Part shown: piece after piece, positions 7,231 to 15,417 of the stretch
Layout of the letters: each line of letters starts with the position of its first letter
How positions within the stretch are numbered: position 1 is the first letter of the stretch
DNA from: an uncultured Acidobacteriota bacterium
GTDB taxonomy: Bacteria > Acidobacteriota > Thermoanaerobaculia > Gp7-AA8
Direction of reading: 5' to 3'
NCBI GenBank assembly: GCA_937870635.1
Contig: CALMZP010000042.1
Span: forward strand, 1-46,219
Length of the DNA: 46,219 bases
The notes under the pieces: model-generated
What the model was told of the DNA's origin: nothing
The model's input: only the letters and a program-made list of their open reading frames with translations
Database searches by the model: none
Program-made: the position numbers and the translations under genes

Positions 7231-8875
7231 ACGATACATTCGCTCTTGTCACGCCAGGAGGAAGCGCGATAGCCAGGTTCGGCGACATCGTGTAGAACGG
7301 CCTGAGATCGATCAGGTTCGACAGAAACTGGTTGCCCGATGTTGCGCACAGGTCGCCGAGGCGGATGGCGTTTTCGATCGGGCGCTTCGGCCGCATGGAG
7401 ACGTACATCCGGCTCACTTCTTCGCGCAACTCGCCGCGGGGGCGCTGGGCGTATGTCTTCTGGAACGACGCCAGCGTCAGGTCTTCCTTCACGAGACGGC
7501 CGGCCTCGTCGTAAACGTAGGCAATGGCCACCTTCCACTTCGTCGATGGCGCGCCTTCCGCGGGAAAACCGTCGTATCCGCCGTCGATTGTCGCGCTGGC
7601 GAGCCGGTCGTTGTCATAGGTGAAGTTCGCCGTCATCGAGATGAGATGGTTACACGCGGCGGTGTTGCGGTACGTCACGGTCTGGCTGGCGATGCGGCCC
7701 TCCGCGTCGAACGTGTACCGCGACGTGTACTTCTGTCCTTCGATGACGACGTCTTCGCGGTCGAGCAGCCACGCTCCATTCGGCCCGGCGTGCGATTCGA
7801 AGTCGAGGGTCTCGCCGGTCGAAGTGGAAACGATGCGCTCGAGGCGATCCGGACCCTGGATGTATCGGACCTGATTGCCGTGTCTGTCCGCCCACCCCTG
7901 AATGACTTCGCCCTGGTACGTCCACCCTTCGGCTTTCCGCGCGTCCTGAATGGAGCGCTGCAGTGCAGGCGAATAGCGAAGCGCCTCGCGCATCGTGCCG
8001 CCCGGAATCATGCAGGTCAGCGCGTCATTCTTGTGCAACCTGTTGTCGAGGAAGAAAGTCGAACGGGTCGCGGTCGCACCCTCGACACACGGCCGGCTGT
8101 TCCACACGGGAGACGATGCTGAATACGGGCCTCGCCAGCAGCGGTGACACCAGGTGGACCCCTCCGCGATGCGATGTCCACAGAACGAGCACACGAGCTT
8201 CGTTCGCATGTCGCCGATTTCGGCGTCGAGCGCGTAAATACGCTGATCGACATTGGCCTTCAGCTGAGGATCGAGCTCGAGCTCCGCATAGCGGCGGAAA
8301 CGTTCCACCGCTTTCACGAGATCGCCCTTTTTCTCGTAAACGACGCCCTGATTGAATGCGGCAGCCGGGTCGTTGGAGCGGCGCTGCTCCGCTTCCTGAA
8401 ACGTCTTGAGCGCCGCGTCGAGCTCGTTCCTGCCGTAGTGATACTTGCCACGGTTGAACAGCTCGACGTAGTCCTGGTTGGCCTGCCGCGTCTTCTCGAG
8501 CTCGCGCTGAAATTCGAGCTCGTACTGCAGCTTCGTCACCAGAGGCTTTTCGACACCGGCGGGATAGAGCTGGTTGTAGCGGTCGACCTTCACCTGCGCC
8601 TCGGCAAAGCGTCCCGCTTTGGCCAGGACGAGTGCCATGTTGTAGAGAACGGCGGGATGATCGGGGCGAATCGCTTCCGCTCTTGCAAATTGATCGAAGG
8701 CAGAACCATATTCTTTGAGATCGAAAAATTTCTTGCCGAAGAAGGCGGCCTTTTCAAACTCTTCGACGGTCGCATCGACGACGGCGGCAGGAGGGGGCGG
8801 CGACGAAGGCGGAGGCGGTTCCTGCGCCACTGCTGCCACGGCGAGCACGAAGAGGACGATCGGCACGATCCGCAT
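7199..8875 (-). CDS. Secreted TPR protein with zinc ribbon and YD-type repeats
   Basis: About 558 residues. The start at 8875 was chosen because it gives a clean signal peptide (MRIVPIVLFVLAVAAVAQ) behind GGAG; an upstream in-frame start would add a charged extension. A Pro-rich stretch follows, then TPR-like helices (YGSAFDQFARAEAIRPDHP and NDPAAAFNQGVVYEKKGDL), then a ribbon CSFCGHRIAEGSTWCHRC (C-x2-C and C-x2-C). The C-terminal half has at least three YD-like repeats: YTFDAEGRIASQTV, FTYDNDRLASATI and YVYDEAGRLVKEDL. It is eight bases downstream of the preceding gene, so the two form an operon. I do not recognise the function; envelope assembly or binding is a guess. Confidence 0.7.
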   Translation of the reverse strand: MRIVPIVLFVLAVAAVAQEPPPPSSPPPPAAVVDATVEEFEKAAFFGKKFFDLKEYGSAFDQFARAEAIRPDHPAVLYNMALVLAKAGRFAEAQVKVDRYNQLYPAGVEKPLVTKLQYELEFQRELEKTRQANQDYVELFNRGKYHYGRNELDAALKTFQEAEQRRSNDPAAAFNQGVVYEKKGDLVKAVERFRRYAELELDPQLKANVDQRIYALDAEIGDMRTKLVCSFCGHRIAEGSTWCHRCWRGPYSASSPVWNSRPCVEGATATRSTFFLDNRLHKNDALTCMIPGGTMREALRYSPALQRSIQDARKAEGWTYQGEVIQGWADRHGNQVRYIQGPDRLERIVSTSTGETLDFESHAGPNGAWLLDREDVVIEGQKYTSRYTFDAEGRIASQTVTYRNTAACNHLISMTANFTYDNDRLASATIDGGYDGFPAEGAPSTKWKVAIAYVYDEAGRLVKEDLTLASFQKTYAQRPRGELREEVSRMYVSMRPKRPIENAIRLGDLCATSGNQFLSNLIDLRPFYTMSPNLAIALPPGVTRANVSFTYPESFAVR

Positions 8876-8883
8876 GAGCACTC

Positions 8884-10110
8884 CTACTGGAGAAACGAGT
8901 CGACGACGGTGATGAGCCACAGCTGTTGCTCGGCGCTCGGCTGGGAACGGGACAGAAGCATGTAGAGCGCGCGTTTCTTCTGCTGCTCGTTGTATCTACC
9001 GCCGCGATCGCGAAGGACGCGCTCAGGTTCGGAGTCCGGATCGCCGTCAGGCGTCAGGATCACGTCGGCTGGCTTCCGCGGCGCCCAGTGAGGCGCGATC
9101 GCGTCTCCGAAGAGCGAGGACACGAGCGCCAGACGGTCCTCTTCGGAGTCTGCGTCACGCGCGGCGAGCGCGAGACGGCTTCGAACGCCCGACCCTTCTA
9201 TGAGAGTGCGCAGGTTTGACAGCACCTGCGTCCGCTGAAGCGTCGCCTCGAAGATCCTGTTCTTCACCGCCTCGTCCGTGACTTCGCTTGCCGCGGCGAG
9301 GAGATCCTGGATGCGCTGCGTCTCCTGCTCGATGAAGGCGGCCGCCGCATCCACGTCAGCCGTATTCGAGTCGGCGGAGATCTGCGGCCCGACGGCCGGC
9401 CCGGACGGCTCGCTCCCCGCGGCAACTTCGACCGCGGGGGCCACCGGCGCGGCCGGCGGTGGCGCTTCCGTGACATCGGCCAGCGGAAGATCCAGAGACG
9501 CGACTGCCGGCTTCGCCGAGTCGAGCGCCGCGGTCGACCGGAGATCGTCCGGCGAATTGGTGGCCGCGGCGGCGGCGGCCGTTTGCGGAAGGTTGACGAC
9601 CTTCGGGCCGCTCAACAGTGGAAGACTCGGCAGCGGCACGAGCAGGTTGCGCACGAGCTCATCACCGGTGGTGAGCCCCGAGTCCAGCAGCTTCTCGCGC
9701 ACGCGCAGCCGGACCTCTTCAACGGCCCTCACCTGGGCGTTGCGTTGCGCCTCGTTGAGAAACGCCGCGTTCGTCTTTTCACCGGTCAGATCACAGTGGC
9801 ACGGACCGAAGCGGTCGGCCTCGTACTGCTGTTCGTTTTTCGTCTTCCTGAAGTACTGCACGACCGCCGCGTTTCGCGCGACATGTGCTTCGCGCACCTT
9901 CTCGCAGACTGCCTGTGATGCGAATCGTGGCGTCGCCGTGGCGTCGACAAAGCCGCGCGGCTCGGGACGGAACAGCTGCACGTGGTAGTGAAACGCCTCG
10001 CATCCGCCGGCGGGCGTCGACGACGAGGGGGGACAGACCAGAGCCGGCTGGGCGAACGCCACGCCGGCCGCAAAGCAGCTTGCCAGGAGCACCGCGGTTG
10101 TGGGTTTCAT
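8884..10110 (-). CDS. Secreted hypothetical protein with Pro/Ala-rich linker
   Basis: About 408 residues, family not recognised. The ATG at 10110 gives a signal peptide (KPTTAVLLASCFAAGVAFAQ). The mature N-terminal region has several Cys (LVCPP, GGCEAF, CHCDL), then a low-complexity linker rich in Ala, Pro and Val (residues of about 190-250), then a helical C-terminal region (AAAFIEQETQRIQDLLAAA). TATAAT lies 14 bases before the ATG, suggesting a very short leader. It is the first gene of a two-gene operon with the TPR/YD protein, so both products probably act together outside the cytoplasm. Confidence 0.65.
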   Translation of the reverse strand: MKPTTAVLLASCFAAGVAFAQPALVCPPSSSTPAGGCEAFHYHVQLFRPEPRGFVDATATPRFASQAVCEKVREAHVARNAAVVQYFRKTKNEQQYEADRFGPCHCDLTGEKTNAAFLNEAQRNAQVRAVEEVRLRVREKLLDSGLTTGDELVRNLLVPLPSLPLLSGPKVVNLPQTAAAAAATNSPDDLRSTAALDSAKPAVASLDLPLADVTEAPPPAAPVAPAVEVAAGSEPSGPAVGPQISADSNTADVDAAAAFIEQETQRIQDLLAAASEVTDEAVKNRIFEATLQRTQVLSNLRTLIEGSGVRSRLALAARDADSEEDRLALVSSLFGDAIAPHWAPRKPADVILTPDGDPDSEPERVLRDRGGRYNEQQKKRALYMLLSRSQPSAEQQLWLITVVDSFLQ

Positions 10111-10124
10111 GCCGAAGTGGGGCA

Positions 10125-10130
10125 ATTATA
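10125..10130 (-). promoter_or_regulatory. Candidate -10 (TATAAT) of the secreted-protein operon
   Basis: A perfect TATAAT on the minus strand, 14 bases upstream of the ATG at 10110, with no ribosome site between. The predicted leader is under 10 bases. No convincing -35 was found. Confidence 0.45.
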
Positions 10131-10174
10131 CGGCGGCCGAAGGCGGCGCAACGTCGGTTCGGCCAGTAACTTCT

Positions 10175-10301
10175 GTCATCCCGAGCGTAGCGAGGGACCT
10201 GGGGCGGCGGGCGGCACGCAGTCTGATCTTCGCGCCCCCTTCACACCCAGGTCCCTCGCTACGCTCGGATGACAGTGGAGCGGGCGACCTCGCCCGCGTC
10301 C
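10175..10301. repeat. Palindromic element family B copy 1, with module C
   Basis: Arms of about 25 bases (GTCATCCCGAGCGTAGCGAG and its complement ending CTCGGATGAC) flank a GC-rich 47-base core, 10175-10273. Directly after it, 10278-10298 carries module C, the short palindrome GCGGGCGACCTCGCCCGC, which recurs at 21985, 30863 and 37430. It fills the space between cysK and the next minus-strand gene. No gene is seen inside. Confidence 0.88.
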
Positions 10302-10318
10302 CTCGAACCCACGGACTC

Positions 10319-11317
10319 TTACGGCGTGGGGTTCACGGTCTGCTGCGCCGCGAGCATCTGCGGTGTCGTCGCCGGCTGATTCACCAGGTCGGTGTACTCG
10401 AAGAGCGGCGTCGACAGATACCGCTCGCCCGTGCTCGGAAGCACGGCCACGACCCGCTTTCCGGGCCCCAGCTCCTTCGCGATCTCGAATGCCGCCCACG
10501 TCACGGCTCCGGACGAGATGCCGACGAAAATGCCTTCTTCCTTCGCGAGACGGCGCGCGATGTTGATCGCGTCGTCCGTCTTCACGTCGACGACCCTGTC
10601 GACGAGTTTCGCGTCGTAGATCGCCGGAACGAACCCAGCGCCGATTCCCTGGATCTTGTGGGGGCTGTGCGTTCCGCCTTTGAGCACCTGAGACTCGATC
10701 GGTTCCACGGCGACGATGAGAATGTTCGGAAGTTTTCCCTTGAGAAACTGTCCCGCGCCCGTCACCGTGCCGCCGGTGCCAACCCCCGCAACGAACGCAT
10801 CCACCTTCCCATCCGTGTCCCGGAACACCTCCGGACCGGTCGTCTCGCGGTGAACCTTGAGGTTGGCCGGGTTGTCGAACTGCTTCGACAGCCATGCGCC
10901 CGGGGTCTTCTGCGCATACTCGTTGGCGAGGCGCTGGGCCTCGCCGATTCCTTTCGGGCCGGGCGTGAGGATCAGCTCCGCTCCGAGCGCCTGCAGCAGT
11001 TTGCGGCGCTCGACCGACATCGTGTCCGGCATGACCAGCGTGCAGCGATAACCCTTCGCCGCGGCGACGAACGCGAGGCCGATTCCCGTGTTGCCGCTCG
11101 TCGCTTCCACGATGGTCCCGCCCGGCTTCAGCGCGCCGCTGCGCTCTGCATCCTCGACCATCGAGATGGCGATGCGGTCCTTCACAGATGAAAGGGGGTT
11201 GAATGACTCGAGTTTGACCACGACCTCCGCGGCCTTCTCAGGCACGATCCGGTTCAGCCGGACCAGAGGTGTGTTCCCGATGGTCTCCGTGATGCTTCCG
11301 TAGATTTTTCCGTGCAC
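10319..11317 (-). CDS. cysK: Cysteine synthase (O-acetylserine sulfhydrylase)
   Basis: A PLP enzyme that makes cysteine from O-acetylserine and sulfide. The 332 residues match CysK in length. Markers are IGNTPLVRLN, the PLP lysine in NPLSSVKDRIA (Lys46), the ATSGNTGIGLA loop, the phosphate cradle GVGTGGTVTG, and GISSGA near the end. The GTG start at 11317 is preferred because it sits six bases after GGAAGGAGAG; an in-frame ATG further upstream overlaps a terminator hairpin. The C-terminal tail is slightly extended (NQPATTPQML). The gene lies alone after the response regulator. Confidence 0.95.
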   Translation of the reverse strand: MHGKIYGSITETIGNTPLVRLNRIVPEKAAEVVVKLESFNPLSSVKDRIAISMVEDAERSGALKPGGTIVEATSGNTGIGLAFVAAAKGYRCTLVMPDTMSVERRKLLQALGAELILTPGPKGIGEAQRLANEYAQKTPGAWLSKQFDNPANLKVHRETTGPEVFRDTDGKVDAFVAGVGTGGTVTGAGQFLKGKLPNILIVAVEPIESQVLKGGTHSPHKIQGIGAGFVPAIYDAKLVDRVVDVKTDDAINIARRLAKEEGIFVGISSGAVTWAAFEIAKELGPGKRVVAVLPSTGERYLSTPLFEYTDLVNQPATTPQMLAAQQTVNPTP

Positions 11318-11330
11318 GGGGCTCTCCTTC

Positions 11331-11366
11331 CTCAAAACACAAGACCCGGATCTTGCGACCCGGGTC
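11331..11366 (-). terminator. Hairpin terminator between the response regulator and cysK
   Basis: On the minus strand GACCCGG and CCGGGTC pair as a 7-bp GC stem with a 10-base loop, followed by TTGTGTTTT. It lies 36 bases after the regulator stop and just before the cysK ribosome site. It could end the two-component transcript or attenuate cysK. No riboswitch aptamer was recognised here. Confidence 0.5.
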
Positions 11367-11401
11367 CGATCTGTCATCGATGGGGGGATTCTATACCCGC
11401 A

Positions 11402-12112
11402 TCACGAATGGACCATCGCGCTCGCCTGACCGAGGTAGCGATAGCCGATTTTGGCAACCGCGACGATGACCGCCGCATCCGTGCCGACGGCCTTCTGCAG
11501 CTTCCGGCGAAGACGGGTCACGTGTGTATCGACGGTACGGCTGTTCAGGTTGAGGTCGACCCGGTAGTTCCATACGCGGGAAAGCAGCTCGTCGCGCGGA
11601 ACGACGCGCTCCTTGTTCTTGAAGAGGTACATCAGAAGATCGAACTCTTTGGGCGAGAGCTTCAGCTTCTGGTTCGCCGCATGGGCTTCGCGGGTCGAGG
11701 GATCGAGGCGGATCAGCTGATCCTCGCAGACCGCTTTGGCCTGCGTGACGACGTCGCTCCGGCGCATGACGGCGTCGATTCGGGCGAAGAGCTCCTGCAC
11801 TCCGAACGGCTTCGTCACGTAATCATCGGCACCGGAGCGGAGGCCGCGAACCTTGTCGGTTTCCTGTCCGCGCGCGGTCAGCAGGATCACGGGAACCTTC
11901 GATACTTTGCGGATGTGATCGAGCACTTCAAAACCGCTCTTCTTCGGCAGCATCAGGTCGAGCAGCACGAGGTCCGGCTGCTCGGCGTGATAGAGGCGGA
12001 TCGCCTCTTCGCCGTCGGCGGCCGTCGCCGTATCGTAATTCTCGTGGCGGAGGTTGATCTCGAGCCCCTGCCGGAGTCCTGCTTCATCCTCAACGATAAG
12101 AATCTTTGTCAT
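11402..12112 (-). CDS. OmpR/PhoB-family response regulator
   Basis: A DNA-binding response regulator of 236 residues. The receiver has the acidic pair in VEDE, the phospho-acceptor Asp52 (LLDLMLP), the conserved Thr79 (LLTARG) and Lys101 (VTKPF). The C-terminal winged helix reads KLSPKEFDLLMYLF, then the recognition-helix segment NSRTVDTHVTRLRRKL and the wing IGYRYLG. It follows the sensor kinase by 33 bases in one operon and is presumably phosphorylated by it. Confidence 0.95.
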   Translation of the reverse strand: MTKILIVEDEAGLRQGLEINLRHENYDTATAADGEEAIRLYHAEQPDLVLLDLMLPKKSGFEVLDHIRKVSKVPVILLTARGQETDKVRGLRSGADDYVTKPFGVQELFARIDAVMRRSDVVTQAKAVCEDQLIRLDPSTREAHAANQKLKLSPKEFDLLMYLFKNKERVVPRDELLSRVWNYRVDLNLNSRTVDTHVTRLRRKLQKAVGTDAAVIVAVAKIGYRYLGQASAMVHS

Positions 12113-12145
12113 GAAGGTCTCCTCAACCGCTGCTCTATCTACGAA

Positions 12146-13711
12146 TTACGATGTTACGGGTTTCGACTGGCCGACCAGCCCGGAGAGAGCAACGCGCTCT
12201 TCGCCGGAAGCCCTCGGGAACAGAAGGCGGAACGTCGAGCCGGTTCCCGCCTCGGACTCGACCTCGATCCGGCCGCCGTGCGCGGCCACGATCTGCTGCA
12301 CCAGGGTCAACCCGAGCCCCGCCCCTCGGCGCGTCTGGGTGTCTGAGAAACGGGCCCGGTAGTAAGGATCGAAGATCCGGGAGAGATCGGCCGAAGCGAT
12401 GCCGAGGCCGCGGTCCCGGACTTCGAGGATCACGTGCTGATCGGTGTGCCTGACAGCGACCACGATCGTGCGATCGTCGGACGAGTACTTGATCGCGTTG
12501 TCGATGAGGTTCAGCAGGGCGCGCGAGACCGCGTCGCGATCCCACATCTGCGGCTCGACTCCATCCTCGACCTCGAGCTCCAGCGTGAAGCCCCTGCTGC
12601 GCACCCAGGACGCGTAAGTGCCGACCAGCGTCGTGACGAGGTCCCGCGGCGCAACCGGCGTGAACGCGAGTGCCTTGCTGCTGCGGTTCTGGATGCGCGC
12701 CACGTCGAGAACGTTTTCGACGAGATGCGAGAGGTGCAGTGTCTCCCGAAGGATCTGCTCGTGAATCTCTTCGCGCTCGCTCTCCTTGAGCCGTGACCCG
12801 AGCTTCAGTGTCTCGGCGCCGAGGCGGATCATCGAGAGCGGCGTCCGCAGCTCATGAGACACATTCGCAATGAGTGCGCCGCGGAGAGCCGTCGTCTCAG
12901 CTTCTCTGTTGAGGCCGCGCAACGCCAGGAATGCGCCGAGTGCCATCAGCCCGACCGCGGCGAGACTGACCCAGAAGCTGATGAGTCGCTGATTCTCCCA
13001 CCCCGATCCGACGTACGACGTCCGCACCACGGCGCGGACCGAATACTCGGCCATCGGAGCGCCGAGCGGTGCGTAGAACGCGAAACCGTCAGCGAGACGC
13101 ACGAGGCCGGAGACGCGCGGCGCGCGCACGACGATCACGTCGGCCTGCTGCTGGATGGGCAGGAAGTCGGCCGCGGTCGTCCTGATCAGCGGCTGCTGCT
13201 TCTGCACGACGCTCGCGACCTGCGTAAGAAGCCGCGCCGGATCGTAGGTGTAGGTGACCGTTCCGCTCGATGTGTAGAAGTCCCGGGTCGGAAGATCCGT
13301 GTCCCGCGAAGCACCGAGCTCGCTCGCGAAGATCGAGCTGGCCGGATCGTGATCGGGAATGTAGATCGCCTGAACGATCCACTCTTTCTTTCCGAGCCAC
13401 TCGCTGAGCGATGCCCGCGTCGGCTCTTCGATCCAGCGCTCCACCTGCTGCCAGTCGTCGACGGCACGGGTCATCTCGGTCCGAACCGCCGCATCGACAC
13501 GCCGCGCCGTGATGTCCGCCGCGTAACCGGCGTACTGCACCGCCAGCGTATTGGCGCCGCGCTCCATCCGGACCGACAGCTCGTACGAGCGCCAAGCCAG
13601 CACTCCGAGAGCGAAGGAGATGATCAGGAATGCGAGAACGATCGAAACGCGGCTCGGCCTGTCTCCCGACCGTGAGACCGGTCTGAACTTCGACACGAGT
13701 GCGCGAAACAT
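12146..13711 (-). CDS. Membrane sensor histidine kinase
   Basis: 521 residues. TM1 lies at about 23-41, a periplasmic sensor of about 200 residues follows, and TM2 is at about 244-264. The dimerisation/phosphoacceptor helix is ANVSHELRTPLSM, with His286. The ATPase domain has the N box LLNLIDNAIKYS, G1 DRGLGIA, the F box DPYYRA and G2 RRGAGLGLTLVQQ. There is no HAMP domain; TM2 joins the kinase by a short linker. It is second in the operon PDZ protein - kinase - regulator, so the small secreted PDZ protein may modulate sensing. The ligand cannot be told from sequence. Confidence 0.94.
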   Translation of the reverse strand: MFRALVSKFRPVSRSGDRPSRVSIVLAFLIISFALGVLAWRSYELSVRMERGANTLAVQYAGYAADITARRVDAAVRTEMTRAVDDWQQVERWIEEPTRASLSEWLGKKEWIVQAIYIPDHDPASSIFASELGASRDTDLPTRDFYTSSGTVTYTYDPARLLTQVASVVQKQQPLIRTTAADFLPIQQQADVIVVRAPRVSGLVRLADGFAFYAPLGAPMAEYSVRAVVRTSYVGSGWENQRLISFWVSLAAVGLMALGAFLALRGLNREAETTALRGALIANVSHELRTPLSMIRLGAETLKLGSRLKESEREEIHEQILRETLHLSHLVENVLDVARIQNRSSKALAFTPVAPRDLVTTLVGTYASWVRSRGFTLELEVEDGVEPQMWDRDAVSRALLNLIDNAIKYSSDDRTIVVAVRHTDQHVILEVRDRGLGIASADLSRIFDPYYRARFSDTQTRRGAGLGLTLVQQIVAAHGGRIEVESEAGTGSTFRLLFPRASGEERVALSGLVGQSKPVTS

Positions 13712-13723
13712 GTTGTCCTTCGG

Positions 13724-14191
13724 CTAAGGCTGAGCCCCCGCGGTTGCCGGATGTGCCTGCGACAGATGCGCGGAGATCGCCTTTTCGATGTACTCCTTCG
13801 GATACGGCTCCAGCCGCACCTCGATCCTTCTGAATGCGCCTCGCCGCAGGACGATCAACATGACCTTCCCGGTGTTGCTCTCCGCAAGGTGCTGTTTGAA
13901 CCGTCCCACGGTGGCTTTCTCCAGCGATCGCCCATTGACGGCGATCAGCCGGTCGCCGGCCTTCAGGTATGCCGTAGCCGGGCTGTCCGGAAGAACCGAC
14001 TTGATCACCAGCCCGGGCTTCAGCTCGACGATCTGGATGCCGAGGTAGCGGCGCGCCGAGAGCATCTGCCGGATCTGCTGCGTGCACTCGCGCGCTGGGG
14101 CGTGGCAGTCGCCCTCCCCTGCATGGAGAGCGAGCGCGGCGCCGGCGAATGCAGCGGCCCATGCGGTCGATTTCAGAAAAAGGAGTCTCAT
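13724..14191 (-). CDS. Small secreted PDZ-domain protein
   Basis: 155 residues with a signal peptide (STAWAAAFAGAALALHAG) and a single PDZ domain. The carboxylate-loop-like strand is YLGIQIVEL, followed by PGLVIKSVLPDSPATAYLKAGD and LIAVNGRSLEKATV, the usual PDZ order. No protease domain is present, unlike DegP or RseP. It starts the operon with the sensor kinase 12 bases downstream, so it plausibly binds exposed C-termini in the periplasm and informs the kinase. That role is inference from position. Confidence 0.8.
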   Translation of the reverse strand: MRLLFLKSTAWAAAFAGAALALHAGEGDCHAPARECTQQIRQMLSARRYLGIQIVELKPGLVIKSVLPDSPATAYLKAGDRLIAVNGRSLEKATVGRFKQHLAESNTGKVMLIVLRRGAFRRIEVRLEPYPKEYIEKAISAHLSQAHPATAGAQP

Positions 14192-14308
14192 CCCGAAAAA
14201 CGCGGCCCGTTCGGACCGGCGTCCACTGTAGCCTCCGAGCGCGACGGTGCGAATTACAAATCAGAAAATGTCAAACGAATTCCCTGTGGCGAAAGCCCTT
14301 AGGCCGCT

Positions 14309-14953
14309 TCAGGACTGGAATTCGATGACCCCGAACGCCCCCGGTACGTGAAAATCGGGCGGGGTTCTCATGGTGGGCCGCCAGGCGCTGTATTCATCGC
14401 CCCGCACCGGGTGCCGGTCGATCCGGAAAAAGTTCCCGAGCCACCGCTCCCCTGGCGAAGGAGCTCGCCGGCCCACGGCGGAGAAAGGGACGCGCAACAG
14501 CGTGTCCCAGGTCGTCGTCCCGTCCAGCTCGACCACCCGGCGCACGGCGGCGAGCGCTCCCGCATTCCAGTCACGATCGGCCTGCATCGTCTCGCGCTTC
14601 CCCTCGGGGGAGATGATGTGCGCGTCGAACATGGCTCCGATCGGATTTACTTCGATCTCGAAGTACTCCTCGCGCCTTTCCGGCGCCAGGAAGACCTCGA
14701 CGACATCCTCGTCATACAGCGGATCGTCATGCGCGGTGTACGTTGCGACGATGTGGTCGTCAGAGGCGGAAAAAATCAGCGACAGATAGTCGTCGTCGAA
14801 GTACAGGGCAACTGTCGTCGACAACTGTGGCGCGCCGCCGTCTCCGGAGAGCCGCAGACGTACGGGGAGGGCCGAGACAGGGCTGCGCCATGGGTCCTCG
14901 ATCGAGAACTCGGCGCGAACTGCGATCACGGTGTCGGCCGGCATCGGCGGCAT
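14309..14953 (-). CDS. CBM9-like carbohydrate-binding domain protein
   Basis: About 214 residues. The fold markers of family 9 carbohydrate-binding modules are present: TTVALYFDDDYLSLIFSA, then DPLYDEDVVEVFLAPER, YFEIEVNPIGAMFDAHI, and a terminal WLGNFFRIDR. No signal peptide is seen from the ATG at 14953, so it may be cytoplasmic or the annotated start may be wrong. Further upstream the frame runs through a GAATTGA heptamer array and is unlikely to be coding. It diverges from the Hpt gene; the regulated sugar or partner is unknown. Confidence 0.72.
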   Translation of the reverse strand: MPPMPADTVIAVRAEFSIEDPWRSPVSALPVRLRLSGDGGAPQLSTTVALYFDDDYLSLIFSASDDHIVATYTAHDDPLYDEDVVEVFLAPERREEYFEIEVNPIGAMFDAHIISPEGKRETMQADRDWNAGALAAVRRVVELDGTTTWDTLLRVPFSAVGRRAPSPGERWLGNFFRIDRHPVRGDEYSAWRPTMRTPPDFHVPGAFGVIEFQS

Positions 14954-14970
14954 TGTGCCTGTACCCCTTT

Positions 14971-14991
14971 GAATTGAGAATTGAGAATTGG
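14971..14991. repeat. Short heptamer array GAATTGA, 3 units
   Basis: Two perfect GAATTGA units and a third ending GG, in the divergent gap between the CBM9-like and Hpt genes. No inverted partner is seen. It shares the 7-base period with the other arrays in the window. Confidence 0.7.
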
Positions 14992-15031
14992 CCGGGCTCG
15001 CGGCACATTGCGTGCAAGAAGAGGCTGCCTG

Positions 15032-15355
15032 ATGGGCGGTCAATCAATGCAGGATCCCGAGCTCGACGAACTGAAAAAGGAATTTCTGACCGAGGCGCTG
15101 GACAAGGTCCGCGAGATGCAGACCGCTCTCGATGACAAAAAATCGTCCGATGCCATCGAACGTGTTGCGTACATTGCGCACCAGCTCAAGGGCGCGGGCG
15201 GGAGCTACGGTTATCAGCGGATTTCCTCCGAAGCCGCGCAGATCGAGAAGACGATCGAGTCATCGACCGGTACGGATCGGACCGATCCCGTCATCCGGCA
15301 GCACGTCACCAACCTGGCGGATGAGATCAACGAGCGGTTTCGCGAGCTGAGTTAG
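15032..15355 (+). CDS. Hpt phosphotransfer-domain protein
   Basis: 107 residues that are almost entirely one histidine phosphotransfer domain. The phospho-accepting motif is IAHQLKGAGGSYGY, with His50 followed by the standard KGA-x2. The flanking helices (ELKKEFLTEALDKVREMQ and ISSEAAQIEKTIES) complete the bundle. The start at 15032 has AGAGG about nine bases upstream. It converges on a GGDEF response regulator, and free Hpt proteins usually shuttle phosphate between hybrid kinases and receivers. That regulator's receiver is a plausible partner, by position only. Confidence 0.87.
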   Translation: MGGQSMQDPELDELKKEFLTEALDKVREMQTALDDKKSSDAIERVAYIAHQLKGAGGSYGYQRISSEAAQIEKTIESSTGTDRTDPVIRQHVTNLADEINERFRELS

Positions 15356-15359
15356 CTGC

Positions 15360-15402
15360 CCTCGCTCTCTGTGTCCTCCGTGGTGAATCCGAGAGAGGTT
15401 GA
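15360..15402. repeat. Intergenic hairpin between convergent Hpt and GGDEF genes
   Basis: CCTCGCTCTC near 15360 can pair imperfectly with GAGAGAGG near 15391-15398, with CTCTGTGTCCTCCGTGGT in between. There is no U-tract on either side. It may serve as a bidirectional terminator or be another dispersed element. Confidence 0.35.
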
Positions 15403-15417
15403 TTTGCGCCGTTCCGA

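Noticed and set aside
11318-11401. SAM or cysteine riboswitch upstream of cysK
   Set aside because: Only a hairpin with a weak U-tract; none of the SAM-II or SAM-I core motifs is present.
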